64,000 nucleotides of DNA from Manduca sexta (lineage: Eukaryota > Arthropoda > Insecta > Lepidoptera > Sphingidae): assembly GCF_014839805.1 (NCBI RefSeq), contig NC_051139.1:2294001-2358000 (forward strand), in the 5' to 3' direction. A program made the translations under genes and the position numbers. The stretch's first letter is position 1; every line of letters starts with the position of its first letter. Shown here one piece after another: positions 1 through 14,222 of the stretch. Below the pieces are notes generated by a model that ran no database searches, had not been told where the DNA came from, and worked only from the letters and a program-made list of their open reading frames with translations.

Positions 1-275
1 AAACACCCTTACATATATCCCGGAATAAAAGTAGTTTATGTCCTCTTCAGGAGCAAAAACTACTTCCATACAAATTTACATCATAATTCATTGAAGTAAT
101 ACATTTTTTCGGATTTTACTGTGATTTTTTTGAAGGTGTAAAGAGACGAGACTTTTATTTGAATGTCTAACATTCGCGTAAACACAAGATATTATTCATA
201 GTAATCCGTTCGGTAATTTTTGAGGTTATCAGGTTCAAACAGACAGACTACGCGGCGGGGATTTTTTATAATACG
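1..275 (-). mobile_element. Degraded Helitron-type fragment, cut by window edge
   Basis: The stretch reads like the body of the lepidopteran Helitron found intact at 24100-24323 and 37566-39055. It has a TATCCCGGAATAAAAGTAG-like block near the start and a GGTTCAAACAGACAGAC...GCGGCGGGGA block at 233-260. The hairpin terminus would lie before base 1. The copy is diverged and is interrupted by a second element at 101-199. The assignment rests on similarity to the window's other copies and on general knowledge of these repeats. Confidence 0.55.
101..199 (+). mobile_element. Small retroposon-like insertion nested in the Helitron fragment
   Basis: A segment of about 99 bp is flanked by the direct repeat AGTAAT (95-100 and 200-205) and splits the surrounding Helitron remnant. 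Its 3' part contains AATGTCTAACATTCGCGTAAACA, which recurs near the end of the element at 60670-60811, and its 5' part carries TTTTTTCGGATTTTA, also matched there in inverted form. It is therefore a diverged member of the same family. Confidence 0.5.
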
Positions 276-1439
276 TAAGGTACAGCAAACAAACTTTCAT
301 AATGCTGTATTTACAGAGATACGTTACATAAATCCACCATATTCATTGCGAATCACGCGTCATTGCACTTTTTCTCATGTGTCACCGTGTTACATAACTA
401 CTATCCATTCAATAAGTCTGTTCATTGGAAAGTCACAACATTGACTTGCTTTACCGTTTTATGATATTAAAATAACTTAATTACAGTTCGACGACATTGT
501 TGTGATAACAACCCCTTTCGTACATTTTTGTTGTTATTAAATTGATCACTCTTATTATCTATTCTGTTGATATGTTTGAGTTGTTTATGATTAGAGATTT
601 GATTTCAATCTTCATTGAGAGTATTATGGCGTTTAAAATTCTTGAAACCTTACATGAGCACCTACCTAAGTTCAAAACTGAAGCTATCATATTTTTGACA
701 ACATGATTATTATCAGTAAGGGTAACAAGGAAAATTATATTTAAAGAAAAAACGATCTACAAGTAGTAAAATAGAGCAGTTATTAAAGTGAGAGCTCAAA
801 ATTTACATTATTTCTTTTAGGAATGAATACGGAAATCTTAATAAAGTGGAGCTATTGTTAAAATTACTTGAAAGTAAAGAGACATGTTAAAATTATTTTC
901 AAAATTTTATTTAAGGGACAATGCTTTAGGGTACTACGCATGTAAGCCGTTAAGACATTATTTTTTATATATCAGCAAAACACACTACTCCATAATGTAA
1001 TCTACTGGATTACCTACTTGTTTCAACATATCTGGGTGCTATATCTTATCAGCCATCACATCGTTTCTACAGCACACAAGGCATTGAACTACGAGTTTAT
1101 AAATTAATTTCTAAAGCGCACATATTTTATTATAAATAATAAATTTCAATTTTAAAATCCTCAATAATGTAAATAATTATGTGTTTGTCTCCATTAATTA
1201 TTCCCAGTGCGAGCTTCGCGATAAGTCATTGTTAATTCAAGTGTTTTTACATCAGCCCCTTTTTACTTTCTTATTTGGTATACTAGCGATTGTAATACGG
1301 TTTTGTTTCATATTTAACCGATAACATAATAATAATCGTATTATGGATGAATGGATGTTTCATCAATCACGATGGAAGAAATTGCTTCGTTCTTCCTATG
1401 AAATTATAATGCCATTCGTGCCGGATGCATTTCGGAGCG
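276..1439. other. 5' flank without recognisable gene
   Basis: AT-rich sequence with only short random ORFs on both strands. No splice-flanked coding stretch, RNA gene or clear repeat was seen here. It probably lies upstream of the conundrum-like gene's distal promoter. Confidence 0.5.
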
Positions 1440-1674
1440 TGGCCGACGCAGTGTAATGGATCGTGGGATACTTATTATTCTAAATGCACCTAGAGCGATA
1501 ACAAAAAAAAATGGGTGCGCGTGAGGTCGTCACAGAAAATCATCTGAGGGCAGGTTGTCTCGAGAGTAGAGTTGCCCGAGCGTAAGCCGAGGCTTTATGC
1601 ACGAGCGAGAGGTACGGACGACGCGCCCGCCGCCGCGCTCGCCGCCGCGCCCGCCACTGCCACTCGATTCATTC
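1440..1674 (+). promoter_or_regulatory. CpG-rich candidate distal promoter
   Basis: GC and CpG content rise sharply, peaking at about 1610-1660 in a CCGCCGCGCTCGCCGCC-type run, and then fall back to the AT-rich background. No TATA box is seen at the usual place. TCATTC at 1669-1674 fits the arthropod initiator consensus TCAKTY, with a possible +1 at 1671. It lies directly before the candidate noncoding exon ending at 1970. Assignment to the RhoGAP gene is inferred from strand and order; no transcript evidence is available. Confidence 0.45.
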
Positions 1675-1970
1675 TCGATTTCTCACCAGCGCCAGTGCCG
1701 CGCCAACCGCTGACATTATCGCCAGTCGTGTCTTAACGCCGTCTCGAAGTTTTTGCGTGCTTAGAAAAAAGTATATTAAATCGAAGTCCGAGTGTTCTGT
1801 AAAGTTGGTAACAATACGAGTTTTTGAATTTCGAATAACGAATTGTATGGTGTTGTGAACAAGTGAAACAATTGTTGAAAACATCTACCTGAACGACGCG
1901 TGGCGGAACATAAAAACAAACTGTTGTCTCGCGTTCCGAATGGTCCCCGACAATAATTAGTTTGGTAAAA
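1671..1970 (+). other. Candidate 5'UTR exon 1 of the RhoGAP gene
   Basis: The segment from the possible initiator to a consensus donor AAAA|GTGAGT at 1970/1971. ATGs inside it open only tiny uORFs: ATG at 1847 stops after three codons and ATG at 1940 after six. The first useful start codon of a spliced transcript would therefore be 19438 in the next exon. A weaker donor, TTG|GTAAAA, is at 1964/1965. The exon is inferred from composition, donor and order, and could instead belong to an unrelated noncoding transcript. Confidence 0.4.
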
Positions 1971-4900
1971 GTGAGTGTGTGTACTGTGAACGCTTGATGG
2001 TTCAATTAGAACTGTTCTGTTGAGGCATTCGTTTCGGAGATCAATCGGGATTACGGATGTTGAAGCTGGTTAGTGTTGGCATTAATGCGTCATTCGCACG
2101 CTAATTATTATGAACCGTCACATCTAGTCACTAGTGTGATTATGAATGACTTGAATCGCTTATCCTGCACATCCCTAACTGTTTACATATTTCCATTTCC
2201 CGTGGCGGGAATGGGTCTTTGAATTGTCAATGGCTTTTCTTAACAATTTACATTTTATATCTCAAAACGTGTGATGCATTTGTATGTATTGTTACCGTGT
2301 TGGCAAATATTAATTCCAAATGAACTTGATAATTATCGTGCGACATGGTTGATAACGTCAACAATAGTACATAATTATTGTTTTAAAACACACCGATAGG
2401 TCCGCAGGAACGCGGCAGATTACGCGACGAACATAATATTCAGATAACATTTTGTAAGGATTACAGTTTGTTGCCACAAAATTCATCTGTTTCGTAACCA
2501 GTTCAATGTTATTGCGCTACAAACTTGATCCAATGGCTGAGATCTCGTTAGATCTTACGTTTATAGTCGTCTGTATAGCTAATATCTTAATTAATTGTTA
2601 TTGTTCGAAAAGGATGCGCGTTCTGACATCATCAGTATAATTTGACAATTAATTTTGTACTTTAAACTTCAGACTAAGTGTCTGATAGTCGATCGTATTT
2701 CATGCTATGTTTACATTTAAAAAAATACATTGTTTTTTTTTATTATCAAAGAGTGATCATCCACTCTTTAACCACCGGAATGTCAAAGGGATTAGTTTCA
2801 CAAAGGAAAATAATTTTTGAGGCTTTGGTAATCCTACCGACTACGAAGTGCAGTATCAAGACGTAAATTAATTACGACGCTTTTCTGCAAAAACACTATT
2901 AATTAAACTCTTCGATACCGTATGTGTTGTGTTAATATTTTGTTAATGATTCATTGGTTTGATCAATTAGTTTCAACGTGTTATTGTCGTGGGTCGTTTA
3001 AGTTCATATGTTTTGTTTTTAAACTTCCTGCTTCTTTGTTTTAGTTTATCATAATTCATTCCTATGATTTATTTTGATTGTTAGATTTAAAATAAATTTA
3101 TGAAAACAATGGAATTCAAATTTGTTGTTTCAGTCTTTCTTTTAGGAGTTTTGGGAGTAATGAATAATTAAGGTATAATGAATGCCATATCTTATGCTTG
3201 TTGACTACATAGTCTTAAATCTTAAAACCTTTATTTACTTGTTTTGACGTCAAAGCACTAAGGGGTTAGAATTTTTGTCACTCATCGTATACTATTAAGA
3301 AAATATACGTGTTTACGCATAAATGTAGGTACTTTAATTTAATTACTTGGAATTCCACTTTCGAGCAATAAAATCCGTAACGTATACTTTGCACTTCTTT
3401 AATTGGGCTTACTATCGTAGACAACACACCAATGGGATATTTCGTGATCACGCATATATTGGTACTAAGACAAATATAACTTGGTGACTCGGTGAGTGAG
3501 TTTTCAAAGAATCAACCCTTTCCTTTAAAATAGGTACTTTGAGACTACAAAATTATCTTTCTTTAAGTTTATGGGCTTTACTGAGATTATGTGATTATTC
3601 CATTAAAGATTAGCTGGTATTAAAATGGTTATTTTTTAATGAGAATTTACAATAAGATAGTCTGTGATTTTTGATTAACAATTTACTCCAAAGTCTTGTA
3701 AATTTACTAGTCTTTGGATATTAATTGCGTTAGAGGACAGAAGGTTATCATTGATTTAAAAAAAACATAAAGTACCATTAAAAGTTTCGAAACCGTAGTT
3801 GACATAAAACATAACCATCATAATGACATTTCGTCACTTCCCTTCACGTACTGAAACACCATCAGCCAGGCACATATCTAAAACAATAGACCACTCGTTT
3901 GTCGAGATAAGTGGTTAATTTTTTCTGTCGCAAACCGTTCCAGTCACCCATTTCCAAGTTATTTTTAGCTTCGCGTGTTTACTGTCACTCGGTTACTAAT
4001 ATACGTACATTCAGCAACACAAGTCATTGATATGAAAGTCGATATAGCTACTTGATTCTGCTTCTTGTTTTGAATTGACCTACTGTTATGTTGTGGATCG
4101 AATGTCACTTCGTAAAGTGAGTAGCGTTAGCCTTTTTACGCTATTTGATGTGAAGAATAAATGTCAGCAGTAGCATCATCTAGAACATTGAGTTACTATG
4201 TGCTGCATGCTATTGCACTGACAATGACTTGAATGTCCTTCAAACAAGATAATGCTTGTACATAATTTGCTGTTTGGGCATAGAAACAGACAAAGCGGAG
4301 GTCGAATTTATTCGGAATTGTAGATTATTTGAATTCGAGTAAAAATAAGGTTCGGTTAGCCCCTTGTCGCGATTATGTATAGATATAATTTTAGAGTGAT
4401 GGTAGACGGGTATCATTAGAATAAATTCCATACCAAATTAAGTCAGAATTAATTTTAATCAGTAAAGATGGTCCAGACGCCTTGATCATGAAAATTTGGG
4501 GAGGCCCCTCCTATTCGTAAATTATCTATTGATAGACCAGTAAAAATAGCCACCATCTAAGTGGGAAGTAAACGGAAAATTAAATTTCGTCACGTAAGAA
4601 TCTAAAATTGGTTGTAAGTGGTTTCGGAACGTCCGCCATGTGACAACTGGGAGCCGTTCTACGCGTTAAAATAAAATTATTCGTCGTATAAAAATATCCA
4701 ATTGACGCGCGAATGGAGTTTTATGTTTATTTTTGTTGCACTATTTGTGTTCTTAAATTGAATTTGAAGTAATTATAGACTGGTACGTTTATTTACATAT
4801 TATTTTGTAAGAAATAATAAGGAAACAAATGAAAGGAAATTAATACAAATTAAGGTTCTTCTAGTGGCGTCTAATCCGTAGAAGATCATGATGGGTTGCA

Positions 4901-7900
4901 GTAATTCACATCGTAATTAAAAGAAATTAAAAACTACTTAAACTTGAGTTTATGGGTATTATGAAGAAAATATATAGCCTCTTCTTTATAGTTCCTTATT
5001 GATGCAATTCTTTTTTACTTCTAAATAATACCTGAAGATGACGTTGCAAAATCAGTCAGTATGCATTTTGAACTACAAGGAATAAATCGTTTGACGTCAC
5101 TAACATACAGATAGGTATATGTGTGGGTGTACCATTATTGGACACGTACTTTCAGTATTTTTTATTACATCGTCGTGATTTGTGCCGACTAATATTAATT
5201 ACGATTTTTTGCGCGTCGGATACATTGAAGGGGTCTGATTCATTGCAAAACTTGTTACATGTTATAGGTTTTTTACTGTGGGCAAGGAACATTGATAATT
5301 TAGTTCTTACTTGTTTGTCTGATGGTGTTGTACTTTGTTTGATCATGTTGGTTTATATTTGCAAAGCATCTGGGGATGATGCTTCAAATTGCCTATCTCT
5401 TAGTAACCTTTATTGAATATTACTGAAATAATGTCCAGGGAAAACGTAAAATTTCTCCAAAATGTCCAGGCTTTTTTTTACTTGTTGCCACTAGCAATTT
5501 CGTTGACAGAGAACCTAGGCAAAATATGACATTAATATCCATTTTTAATATTTAGATTTCCGTTGCTTGTTTATTCTTTTTTCATTTTATCTATTTACTT
5601 TATGACATTTGTTTATCTATTATAATTCACTATACTCCACATTTGATTAATAAGACGTCTATAAACCGTAAGTGATGGTCTATCTATAGCCTACTACTTA
5701 AGTCTATCGGCTTATACAGGCTTAGATAAAGTCTCTTGATTTATGATAAACTTTCAGTCACGAGGTGTCTTTAAATCTTGGACCAATATGGATTGATGGA
5801 TGTAAATTATAAATCTGAATTTTATTCAATCATGATACATGGGTTCATATGATTTTATTAAAATAAGCCACAATATGCAGATTACATCTGGGATACCTTC
5901 AATACCATGTCACTTACATGACAATAATCCAACTCTACCTAATTATGGAAAAGTTAGGGGAACTTCTTGAGCAGCATTAGGACATTTTTAACAATAGCAA
6001 TGGAACTTTAAAGAATTTGATTTGACTGCTGGCGGGGTAATCTTCGTCTCAGGTTAGAAATGTCCCAAATCTACCAGAGACGTTTTAACTGTTTAATACC
6101 AGCAATTTTCTACAGACTTGCGTCGGCAACTGTACGTTAATTATCATTTTACATTAACGTGAACGCGAGCGTTTTCTCTAACGCGTCCGAGACGGTGATC
6201 TCTCCGCCAGTTACATCAACTGATGATGGATTGATTTTGGGGCTGCTTCCAGTTTCACCGCTGACTGATTGCTGTATTGTCTTGGTATTCGTAAGCTAAT
6301 TGGTTTATATTACATTGTTTATTGGGTTATAAGTCTTTGGCAATTGGTTTCTTTGGGCGAAGGTTGCTAGGTCTCGTTCATATTTTTGGGTTCACCTAGT
6401 AATTATTACGAAGAAAAAAGGTATCTTATCATTCATAATTGTTACCTACATAAGTCATATTATGTCGAGTCGTTAATAAACATTCACCCGTTTAGGGAAT
6501 GTAGCTGTTGTTCCATTATTTTGCCTATAGACTTAGAAAATATATATTTAGAATTCTAAATACATATATCGAATCTTATTTAAAATATGTTTTGAAGTGA
6601 ATAATAAAACTGTCGATGTTACAAATCAAACTTGTTATGTAGGTGACTTGTGAGCGCATTTCAAACTAGTTGCACATCTTGTCATAAATCTGAATAACTG
6701 CAGACGCCAGAATAAGTCAAGGTGAAAACTTTGAACATTCGACCTCTGAATTCTAGCATTATGTTAATTACTAACATTACACCACCTACTTGGATAATGA
6801 TATTTCTTAGTTTTAAAAGTATATCCATCCCTTTCCCTCATCACTTTTAAGACTCAAATTACTGTGTATAAAATATCAAATAGGGATACCTTTCAATGGC
6901 TCCCAAGAAGCATATAAAGTATTACAAAGCTTAAGTACGATTTCTGATCTCTGCCTGAATCTATGGGTAAAATGCCCACATTTTATAGAAACAGACTTAT
7001 CTACAAAATAAATTACCCATTAAAGAACACGAAGAAAAACGCAAACTAGGATTAACCTTTGCAAGGGAGCCGTAAACACATTTACAAAGGCCAACGTGTT
7101 CAACTTTCAAGGACGCAGTAACATTGCCCGAGGCTCATAGATGTGTTCATTAAAAAGCTGGCGCTAACTAGGGCGGCTAGACTCGGCAGGTTATGTTAAT
7201 GCAGTGGGGTGTCTAACCTAAGTGTTAACTGCGCGTGAGTTGTGTTTGTAGTTTTTTATCTTGACACTGCAAAGTTGCTACCTCGTATGGTACATCTTAG
7301 AAACGATGTTTGGCTGTTCAGAACCGTCCAATGTTGTTTTACTGGCTGGATAATTGTTGATCCCGGAACAAGCTACTGAGTCGAGCTTTATCTGCTAATG
7401 ATTTTTGATGGTGTTAAAGTTAAGTGCACGGTAATTGCTTTTTATTAAGTATCCTTTGGATATTCTATAGGGTCTTACCCTTGCATTTCTTTTATATTTT
7501 TCTTGAAATTTTATCAAATATGAAGAAAACTATTTTATAAAGCCGTATTATTAATCGTCACTGCAAGTTCTTTGCCCGTTCATTGAACAAACTTTATAAA
7601 GATTAGCCAGAACTACGTCGCCGAACACATATCAATAGCTTCTAGATTGTTATCAACTATGTATGTTAATTCATAAGATTTTCCGTTCAACGTACACGTA
7701 GTTTGCCTTGAACTTACGACTGATATTCCTTATTTAGAATCTTATTTGAATCCGATATGGTTGAGAATGAATTGTACATCATCAAAAGGCAGCAATGCGT
7801 AGATTTTATTAAGATTTGAATCACGTACGAGGCTTTGTTTTCGTTTGTCAAGTCATAAACTAGATTTGTCTGTGGAATCTCAAGTCTATTTTTTGGTACT

Positions 7901-10900
7901 TCAATGACATGAAATATTTGTTCTATTACATCATTCGCTTAGTTTGGCGCGCAAATAATTGAGATTATTTCGACATCTATTATTTTAAGAAAATTTTCAG
8001 AGATGTAATTTCGCTGTTGGTTACTAAAATATGAAAAAAAGGCCACCGTTATCCATTGTCATTAATTTAAGCTTTCGCCAAACAGTGTGAATGACGTTTA
8101 AATGTTTAAGTTAGTTGTTTTTTAATCGTGGGGATTTCCTAATGCCCATTCTCTTTGCGTGAGATTGACATCGGACACATTATTAAATCCCTATTAGTTA
8201 AATTCTTTTTGAATACAATTGTTACCGGTAAAAGGCATTATTTTGGATACAATAATTTCAACGTTTTTTTGATATATTTATTTTAAGTCTTTAGACTTGG
8301 CAAACACAATGATTTTAGTTTCTCAAGTAATATTAAGAGTTTCTCTCTTAGTAATATGGCAAACGGCATGCTAATGCTCTGGTGTTGTACCCAAATTGCC
8401 TTCCACATCGCTATTTATTTTAGTTGCCCACTGATTCTCGGATACGGCAAAGTGACTGATCTGAATCTGGGTTACGGATAGGATATCTTTTTGAACTATT
8501 ATATTTTGTGAAAATTATACCAGTCTTCATGATTGTTAAAATTATGATAGGTCGTGGAAAGAGAGAAACCTTTAACAATTTATTGTTCTGTACCTTAAAT
8601 AATATAATAATAATTCTTGAATAGTGGTTGTATTTCGATTCAAGAAATAAAAGCGAGATGACAGCCATAGTTTGACATATGTTAATACACTTTATCCTTG
8701 TCCCATCGCGAGATAGACTGACGTTTAATATAAGATGCCTGCCTTATACTACTATCGTACTCCCTTCCTCATTGAGGACACAGACCTCAGCCTATGTCAA
8801 GGTGTTTGAATGAATTTTCATATAACTAAGTAAACAAGAATTAGTTGAATGGAAATTCCATTTAGATTAGTGACGTTATCGTCATCAATCAAGATGCGAA
8901 TCTATGAATAAGATCACGCGCCAATTGCAAGTACGCAAATGATAAGAGTTCGTGACATCTGATGACTGATTTGTTAACTTGTGATAAGGTTCGATATGAC
9001 TTGGCTTTACCCTGTCAAGACTTGTAGTAAACAAATCACTTGTTTACTATTAGATATTCGTGTTGTTTCTGATTTTAGACGTCCTATGGTACATATCTTA
9101 TATGCGAAAGTGTATCTCGGTAGTTGCTATCGCTTTGTGTAATTCTGCCGAGCAGTATAGGCAAATTAGATGTGGTGGCTATTTCGAAACTAATCTCTTA
9201 GAATGCAGATTGAAAGCCGTGAAGAACTATTAATAATGACGGCATCCACGTTAGAAGGGCAATGCTCTTATCAACTATAAAAACTTTAATATCAGGACCG
9301 TCCATCATAGCAGACAATACACACTTGATTTTGTCTGATCATTATATGCACGATATCGGAATTTTCCTTGTAAAAAGTGGCATCAAAAGCCACGCCTCAT
9401 TAGCAACCATCCGTGTAATGCAAAGCCATCGTTCAACATTCCTTACGTCGTATTTTTTATTGTCTTTAGATTATGGGATAATAGTCGTTCTTTATTAGAG
9501 ACACTTGAGTGGGAGTGTTTTTGTCAGAGCATTATCAAAGTCTTTTGCAATAAGTTCCAGTCGGTCTTCAGTACTTCGAACTGCAAGGAACTTCAACGAG
9601 CTTCGTTTTTATATCACTTTTGATTAAATTGTGTTTTTGATATAACAATAGGAGTTATGATTCCCTTAAAATGGGCAACACTTAGATTTTTTTATGTGTT
9701 CAGGGATAATAATGATCCACTGGAATGAAGTGATATTTACTAATATTAATCATCTCAAAGACGACACAATCCTGAAAAGACATGCAGATATTTCATCGGC
9801 ACGAGACATTGTGATTGCTTGACACGCGTCGATCAGTTGCGTCATCGATTGTTCTCAGCCAAATAGACTGCAACTCTTGTGGCGCAACACTTTCAATGTA
9901 AGCCTACGAGACAATGAATAATTCGTTCCAGCATACTATAAAACCTGATTACAAGATACGATAATATTGGCTGTTGGATTTGTGATCCAAAGTTGCTAGT
10001 TGAGTGATAGAGGATTGCATGGATGACATATTTCGTATGGTTTTGCTCGTATGGCTTCGTATTCCGAAGCGTAGTTCTTGCAGTAGTATGGCGGAGTTAT
10101 TGAATTATGGTAAAATCTGGAATCATTCGTTATCTGTGTTGCTGTCTGTTGCTTTTGTCGTGTCATCCAGCTGATTACCTAAACTCGACTCATATAACGT
10201 CACCGTAGAGTATCTTTTCAGTTTAGTTTATCTCGCTGGCGACATTTATCATCAAGCAAAGCAGGTACAAAATTAGACATTTGAAAATCATACGGACAAG
10301 GGTCATGATCATGATAGGATTATTGAAATGTGTTTGAATATGGTAATTGAAGCCAGGGCCTTATGGTCAATGGGGACATAGTGACACGTAGTCCCTGGCA
10401 ACAGTGATGCGCGTCGACTGCCTTATTATTTCACTGAACATATTGAATTGCTAACTTCAACATTGTTATAACCTCGCTTACATATTAATAATCTTGCCAC
10501 TTACTTTTAAGCCTATATACGTTTATCTATATTAAATGAGAAAGCCAAGAATTGTAGATGAAACGTTTTTAGAAAAGTTATTAAGATTTACATCGATTTT
10601 AAATATTTATGTGGATTTAGGATTTCCATAAATGGCAACCCTGAACGTTTGAAAGGAATGAGTCGGTTGAAAACTGCAAGCATTGCGCCTACGCACGCAT
10701 TATAAATCAACGACTGTTAGTCGGATTGAAGGAATGTCAAGTTATTGTAACCTTGCGTGAAGTAACTGCTTATGAAAACAACAAGTAATAACACCATTTA
10801 TAATGAAAGGAGACGGGAATTTTATTATGTTACGATTGTCTTTGCTCTTTGTATCTCCATTTTATTTTATTTTTACAACTCATACAAGATGAAGGCCGAT

Positions 10901-13326
10901 TATACTTTTTTCTTCTTTTAAGTCGGGCACTCTTGACAGAGTGGTAATTTCAGCAGTCTGACATAGAGGACTGTGTTGCCGTTGTGAACAAATCGGTATA
11001 GTGAATATTAAATATAATTACATATTATAAAAATATTAATTGGCGTGGTAATTTTTCTCGTATTTGTTGCAATTCTTTTAAATTAGATTATACTTATGTT
11101 TTCTTTGTTCGACCCGCTTACCCAATTATTCTTTCTTCCTAGCGTCGGCAGTGAGACAATGTAGTGTTGAAATGAAGGAAATACAAAAGTTATTGTAATT
11201 ATATCTCGGTTCCGCCATTTGGTTAATTTAGAAATTCATTTGATATACCATGTGAAACTTTCAAACTACAATATAATCCTCGTGTTATACAATGGATTAA
11301 CATAATTCCAACCGTCTCGTCTCTGTTTTAATGACGTTACGTAAATGCGGCCATCGTAATTATCTAACAGCCCAATTTATTTCTGTTACGATTTTTATCT
11401 TAATTATTTAGGATTTTTCTAACTATAAATCTTACGATTTTATCGCTCGTGTGTAACGGGTTTTAGATTTTGGGACGTTTGTTCACATGTGACGCGATCT
11501 GGCAGTTTGGTAATGATTAATTAATTTGTTTTTTATTCTAAATTTAAATTTGAATAAATCTGATTCAGTTTTGGCGCAAACTCTGACAGGGGTCTTTTAA
11601 TTGCTGCTGTGATTTTTGACTTTTGTATTTCAAGAAAATGATTGAGCGTTTAGCGAAAAATCTATATTTTTGTTACTTATTATTTTGTTGGCTGGATTGC
11701 ATAAAAATCACGCAATTATTCAAATTACCACATGTACTGAAGAAAGGACCAAATGCTATTTAATTTTTATGTTATTGATTTTCAGTCAACAGTAAAATTT
11801 AAGACAAATACGCAACAAGTAACAATAAATAAATCTTGAAGTCTGCATTTTTTATTTTTATACTTACGACAAATTGCAAATTAAGTTTTGTGTACAGACT
11901 TTAGTCGTGAACCAAATTAACCTTATTTTTGTTTTCGTACGTGACACAACGAAGATTTATATCATACAAGACAAAAATAAGGCATTACATAACGTATGTT
12001 TACTTCCCGACTCAATTTTGAAAGACTAATAACAGTTATTAATGATAATATTTCAATTATTTTCATTATTTTTCGTGAACGTTGGCGTATTTAGCAAATG
12101 GTGATTAATTACTGTCAGCGACTTTCTTTTTTACTTAATTTAGGTTTCACGTACTTAATTATTGTTGCGCCATTTCAAAATTTGTATTCTTGCAGTTGAA
12201 TTCTTTTTGCTATTCCTATTTCAAACTTGTGGTATTTGCGCCGTGTTTTAATGGTGCCTGCCTCATTTTAAAAATTCTTAATTTTTTTTAGTAAATATAA
12301 TCTGTTTTAATCTAGACATTTTTTAAAGGAACGAATTAAGGCAGAATCGTCTTCTAATTTTGTTATCTGCATTTCCCAATATGTTAGTATTTAATTTGTG
12401 TACACTATTAGTTATAAAAGGTTGTTACCTTTAGCCGTAATCATGGAACACTCCTATGATTTGTAATTCCTTAAAGTATGACTTAAATCTATCGACTACG
12501 TTCTACATTGTCAATACGAGTCAAAGATCCTTTTGCCAAAATTATAATGTTTGTGTTGTCAACTCTTAAGGCTTGTACTTAAGATGTATTTTTATATTTC
12601 ATGATGTAACTGGCTGTATGACGATTGACTTAAATTATCAAGTGGCCACCCACGAAGTATTTCACAAATTATAGATCCATGTTTACGTTTGATTTGTCAA
12701 TCAAAGCATTAGCGGTTTCGATGACGCAATTGAACGATAATTATAAGAGGGTCGACTGGTTTGTGCAACGGTATGAGCTTGTATATGTATGTTTTGGTCC
12801 AATGGTGGTACAGCCTAATAACCGAGTACAGAAGTAATAATCATGGGCCTGCAAGTAGTAATAAGCTTGGGGTTACGAGATATTCAATATAGGTTAGTTT
12901 ATAAACGTTTATTATTCATTGAAGGAAATCTTTTCCTGGTATATTTTGAAATTTAGAATTCCGAACTTACCAGTATTCGCTGAGAAAACAGTTTCAAAAT
13001 ACGTAAGTATAGGAAACTTAGAAATAAATTGGTATAAAAAATATCTTTAGAAAGAAGCGCTTTCGATTTTGAATTTGGTGGTGAATTTTGAAAATTATTA
13101 ATTATATCATTAATAATTATGATTAATGATAAAATGCGGGTAATTTATTGTAGTTACTATAAAATAATTGTAATATATTTACCGAAAATAAATTCATAAT
13201 GTATTCTGACTTCTTTATTCCCTTTTATATTGTCTGTTAGTACATTACTTACGTCTATAACCTATACATAAATACTAAAGAAACAAAGATTTATAGACTA
13301 TGTGTAGAATGCAGGACATCTCATGC

Positions 13327-13425
13327 TGACGTCAACGTGAGATCCGTTGTGCAGAAGGTGTTTTCTGCAGTAAACCGGCTGCAGGGAACTGTGCAGGTGA
13401 ATCATGGCTGCCTGCGTTGACGTCA
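13327..13425. promoter_or_regulatory. Candidate enhancer with paired CREs
   Basis: Two perfect TGACGTCA palindromes (13327-13334 and 13418-13425) bracket an unusually GC-rich 99-bp block. Their flanks are related as an imperfect inverted repeat, GCTGACGTCAACG versus CGTTGACGTCATC. Between them lie TAAACCGGCT (Grainyhead-like) at about 13371-13380, two CTGCAG sites and an E-box CAGGTG at 13394-13399. CREB/ATF-family binding to TGACGTCA is established; function here is inferred. Confidence 0.4.
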
Positions 13426-13846
13426 TCACATTCCTCAAGACCCTTTTACGTCTAATCAATGTGTTATTTTATTTTGTCTTTATAAAAACATGATTAACAA
13501 AAAGGTTAATCAGATAGTAAATCATTTGTTATTAATTTTAATATTTATTTGCTTACTAATGTATAATTGCTGTTGTTACATTTTATGCTCTTATAACTTA
13601 GTAGTCCTTTTCAGACATTGCAAATCTGAGGGCGCTATATCAATAACAATTTACTATAGATATAATATTTAGGTAATGAATTAAAACTATTACCTATATA
13701 AAAACAATACTTAATATTTATAACATCCAACATACAATTTTGCTTATTTCCTGGTGGTTCTCAAAATATATATAAAATATAATAGTTCTTAATATTTTAG
13801 TGTAATTTATTAGAGTATAGATTATAATTGATTACAATTTGATAAA

Positions 13847-13927
13847 GGTCGCAGGAACACGCTGGATGCAGCCATTGAAAGGTCCTTCTGGAATTTTCTA
13901 GAGGTCTATGTTAAGCAGTGGACATGA
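13847..13927 (+). mobile_element. 3' tail of an RTE-like LINE (ORF end)
   Basis: One frame reads 26 residues to a stop, ending RSFWNFLEVYVKQWT*. This FW..L.E.Y..QWT pattern matches the C-terminal end of a widespread lepidopteran non-LTR retrotransposon ORF, and related tails occur at 35350-35412, 46086-46115 (reverse strand) and 53055-53112. The copy is 5'-truncated to the last few codons, as LINE insertions often are. The family name is from general knowledge and not verified by search. Confidence 0.6.
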
Positions 13928-14222
13928 TGTGGCTGATGATTATGATTGCAATTGCCACGCATTGGGATGTCGCAAAGATTTATTTCCGACATAAAATACG
14001 AGCACAAATCCTGGACAGTAGTCGCTGTTATCTTTTATCAGGACTGTTTAGTTACAGAAATGTTTTGAGCCTTAAAAAAAATCTAGGTCAACATAATAAC
14101 AACGACTGCCATAACACGCAATTTCTTTCGTCGATACGAAACATCAATCCCTGCATAATCGTTTGCTGAGGCATATTACAAATAATATCGATTATAAAAA
14201 AAAAACATAAGTATTTGCATGC

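Noticed and set aside
5123..5416. 97-codon open frame on the plus strand
   Set aside because: Hydrophobic, Leu/Cys-rich translation with no family resemblance. A competing frame on the other strand has equal support, so it looks like chance.
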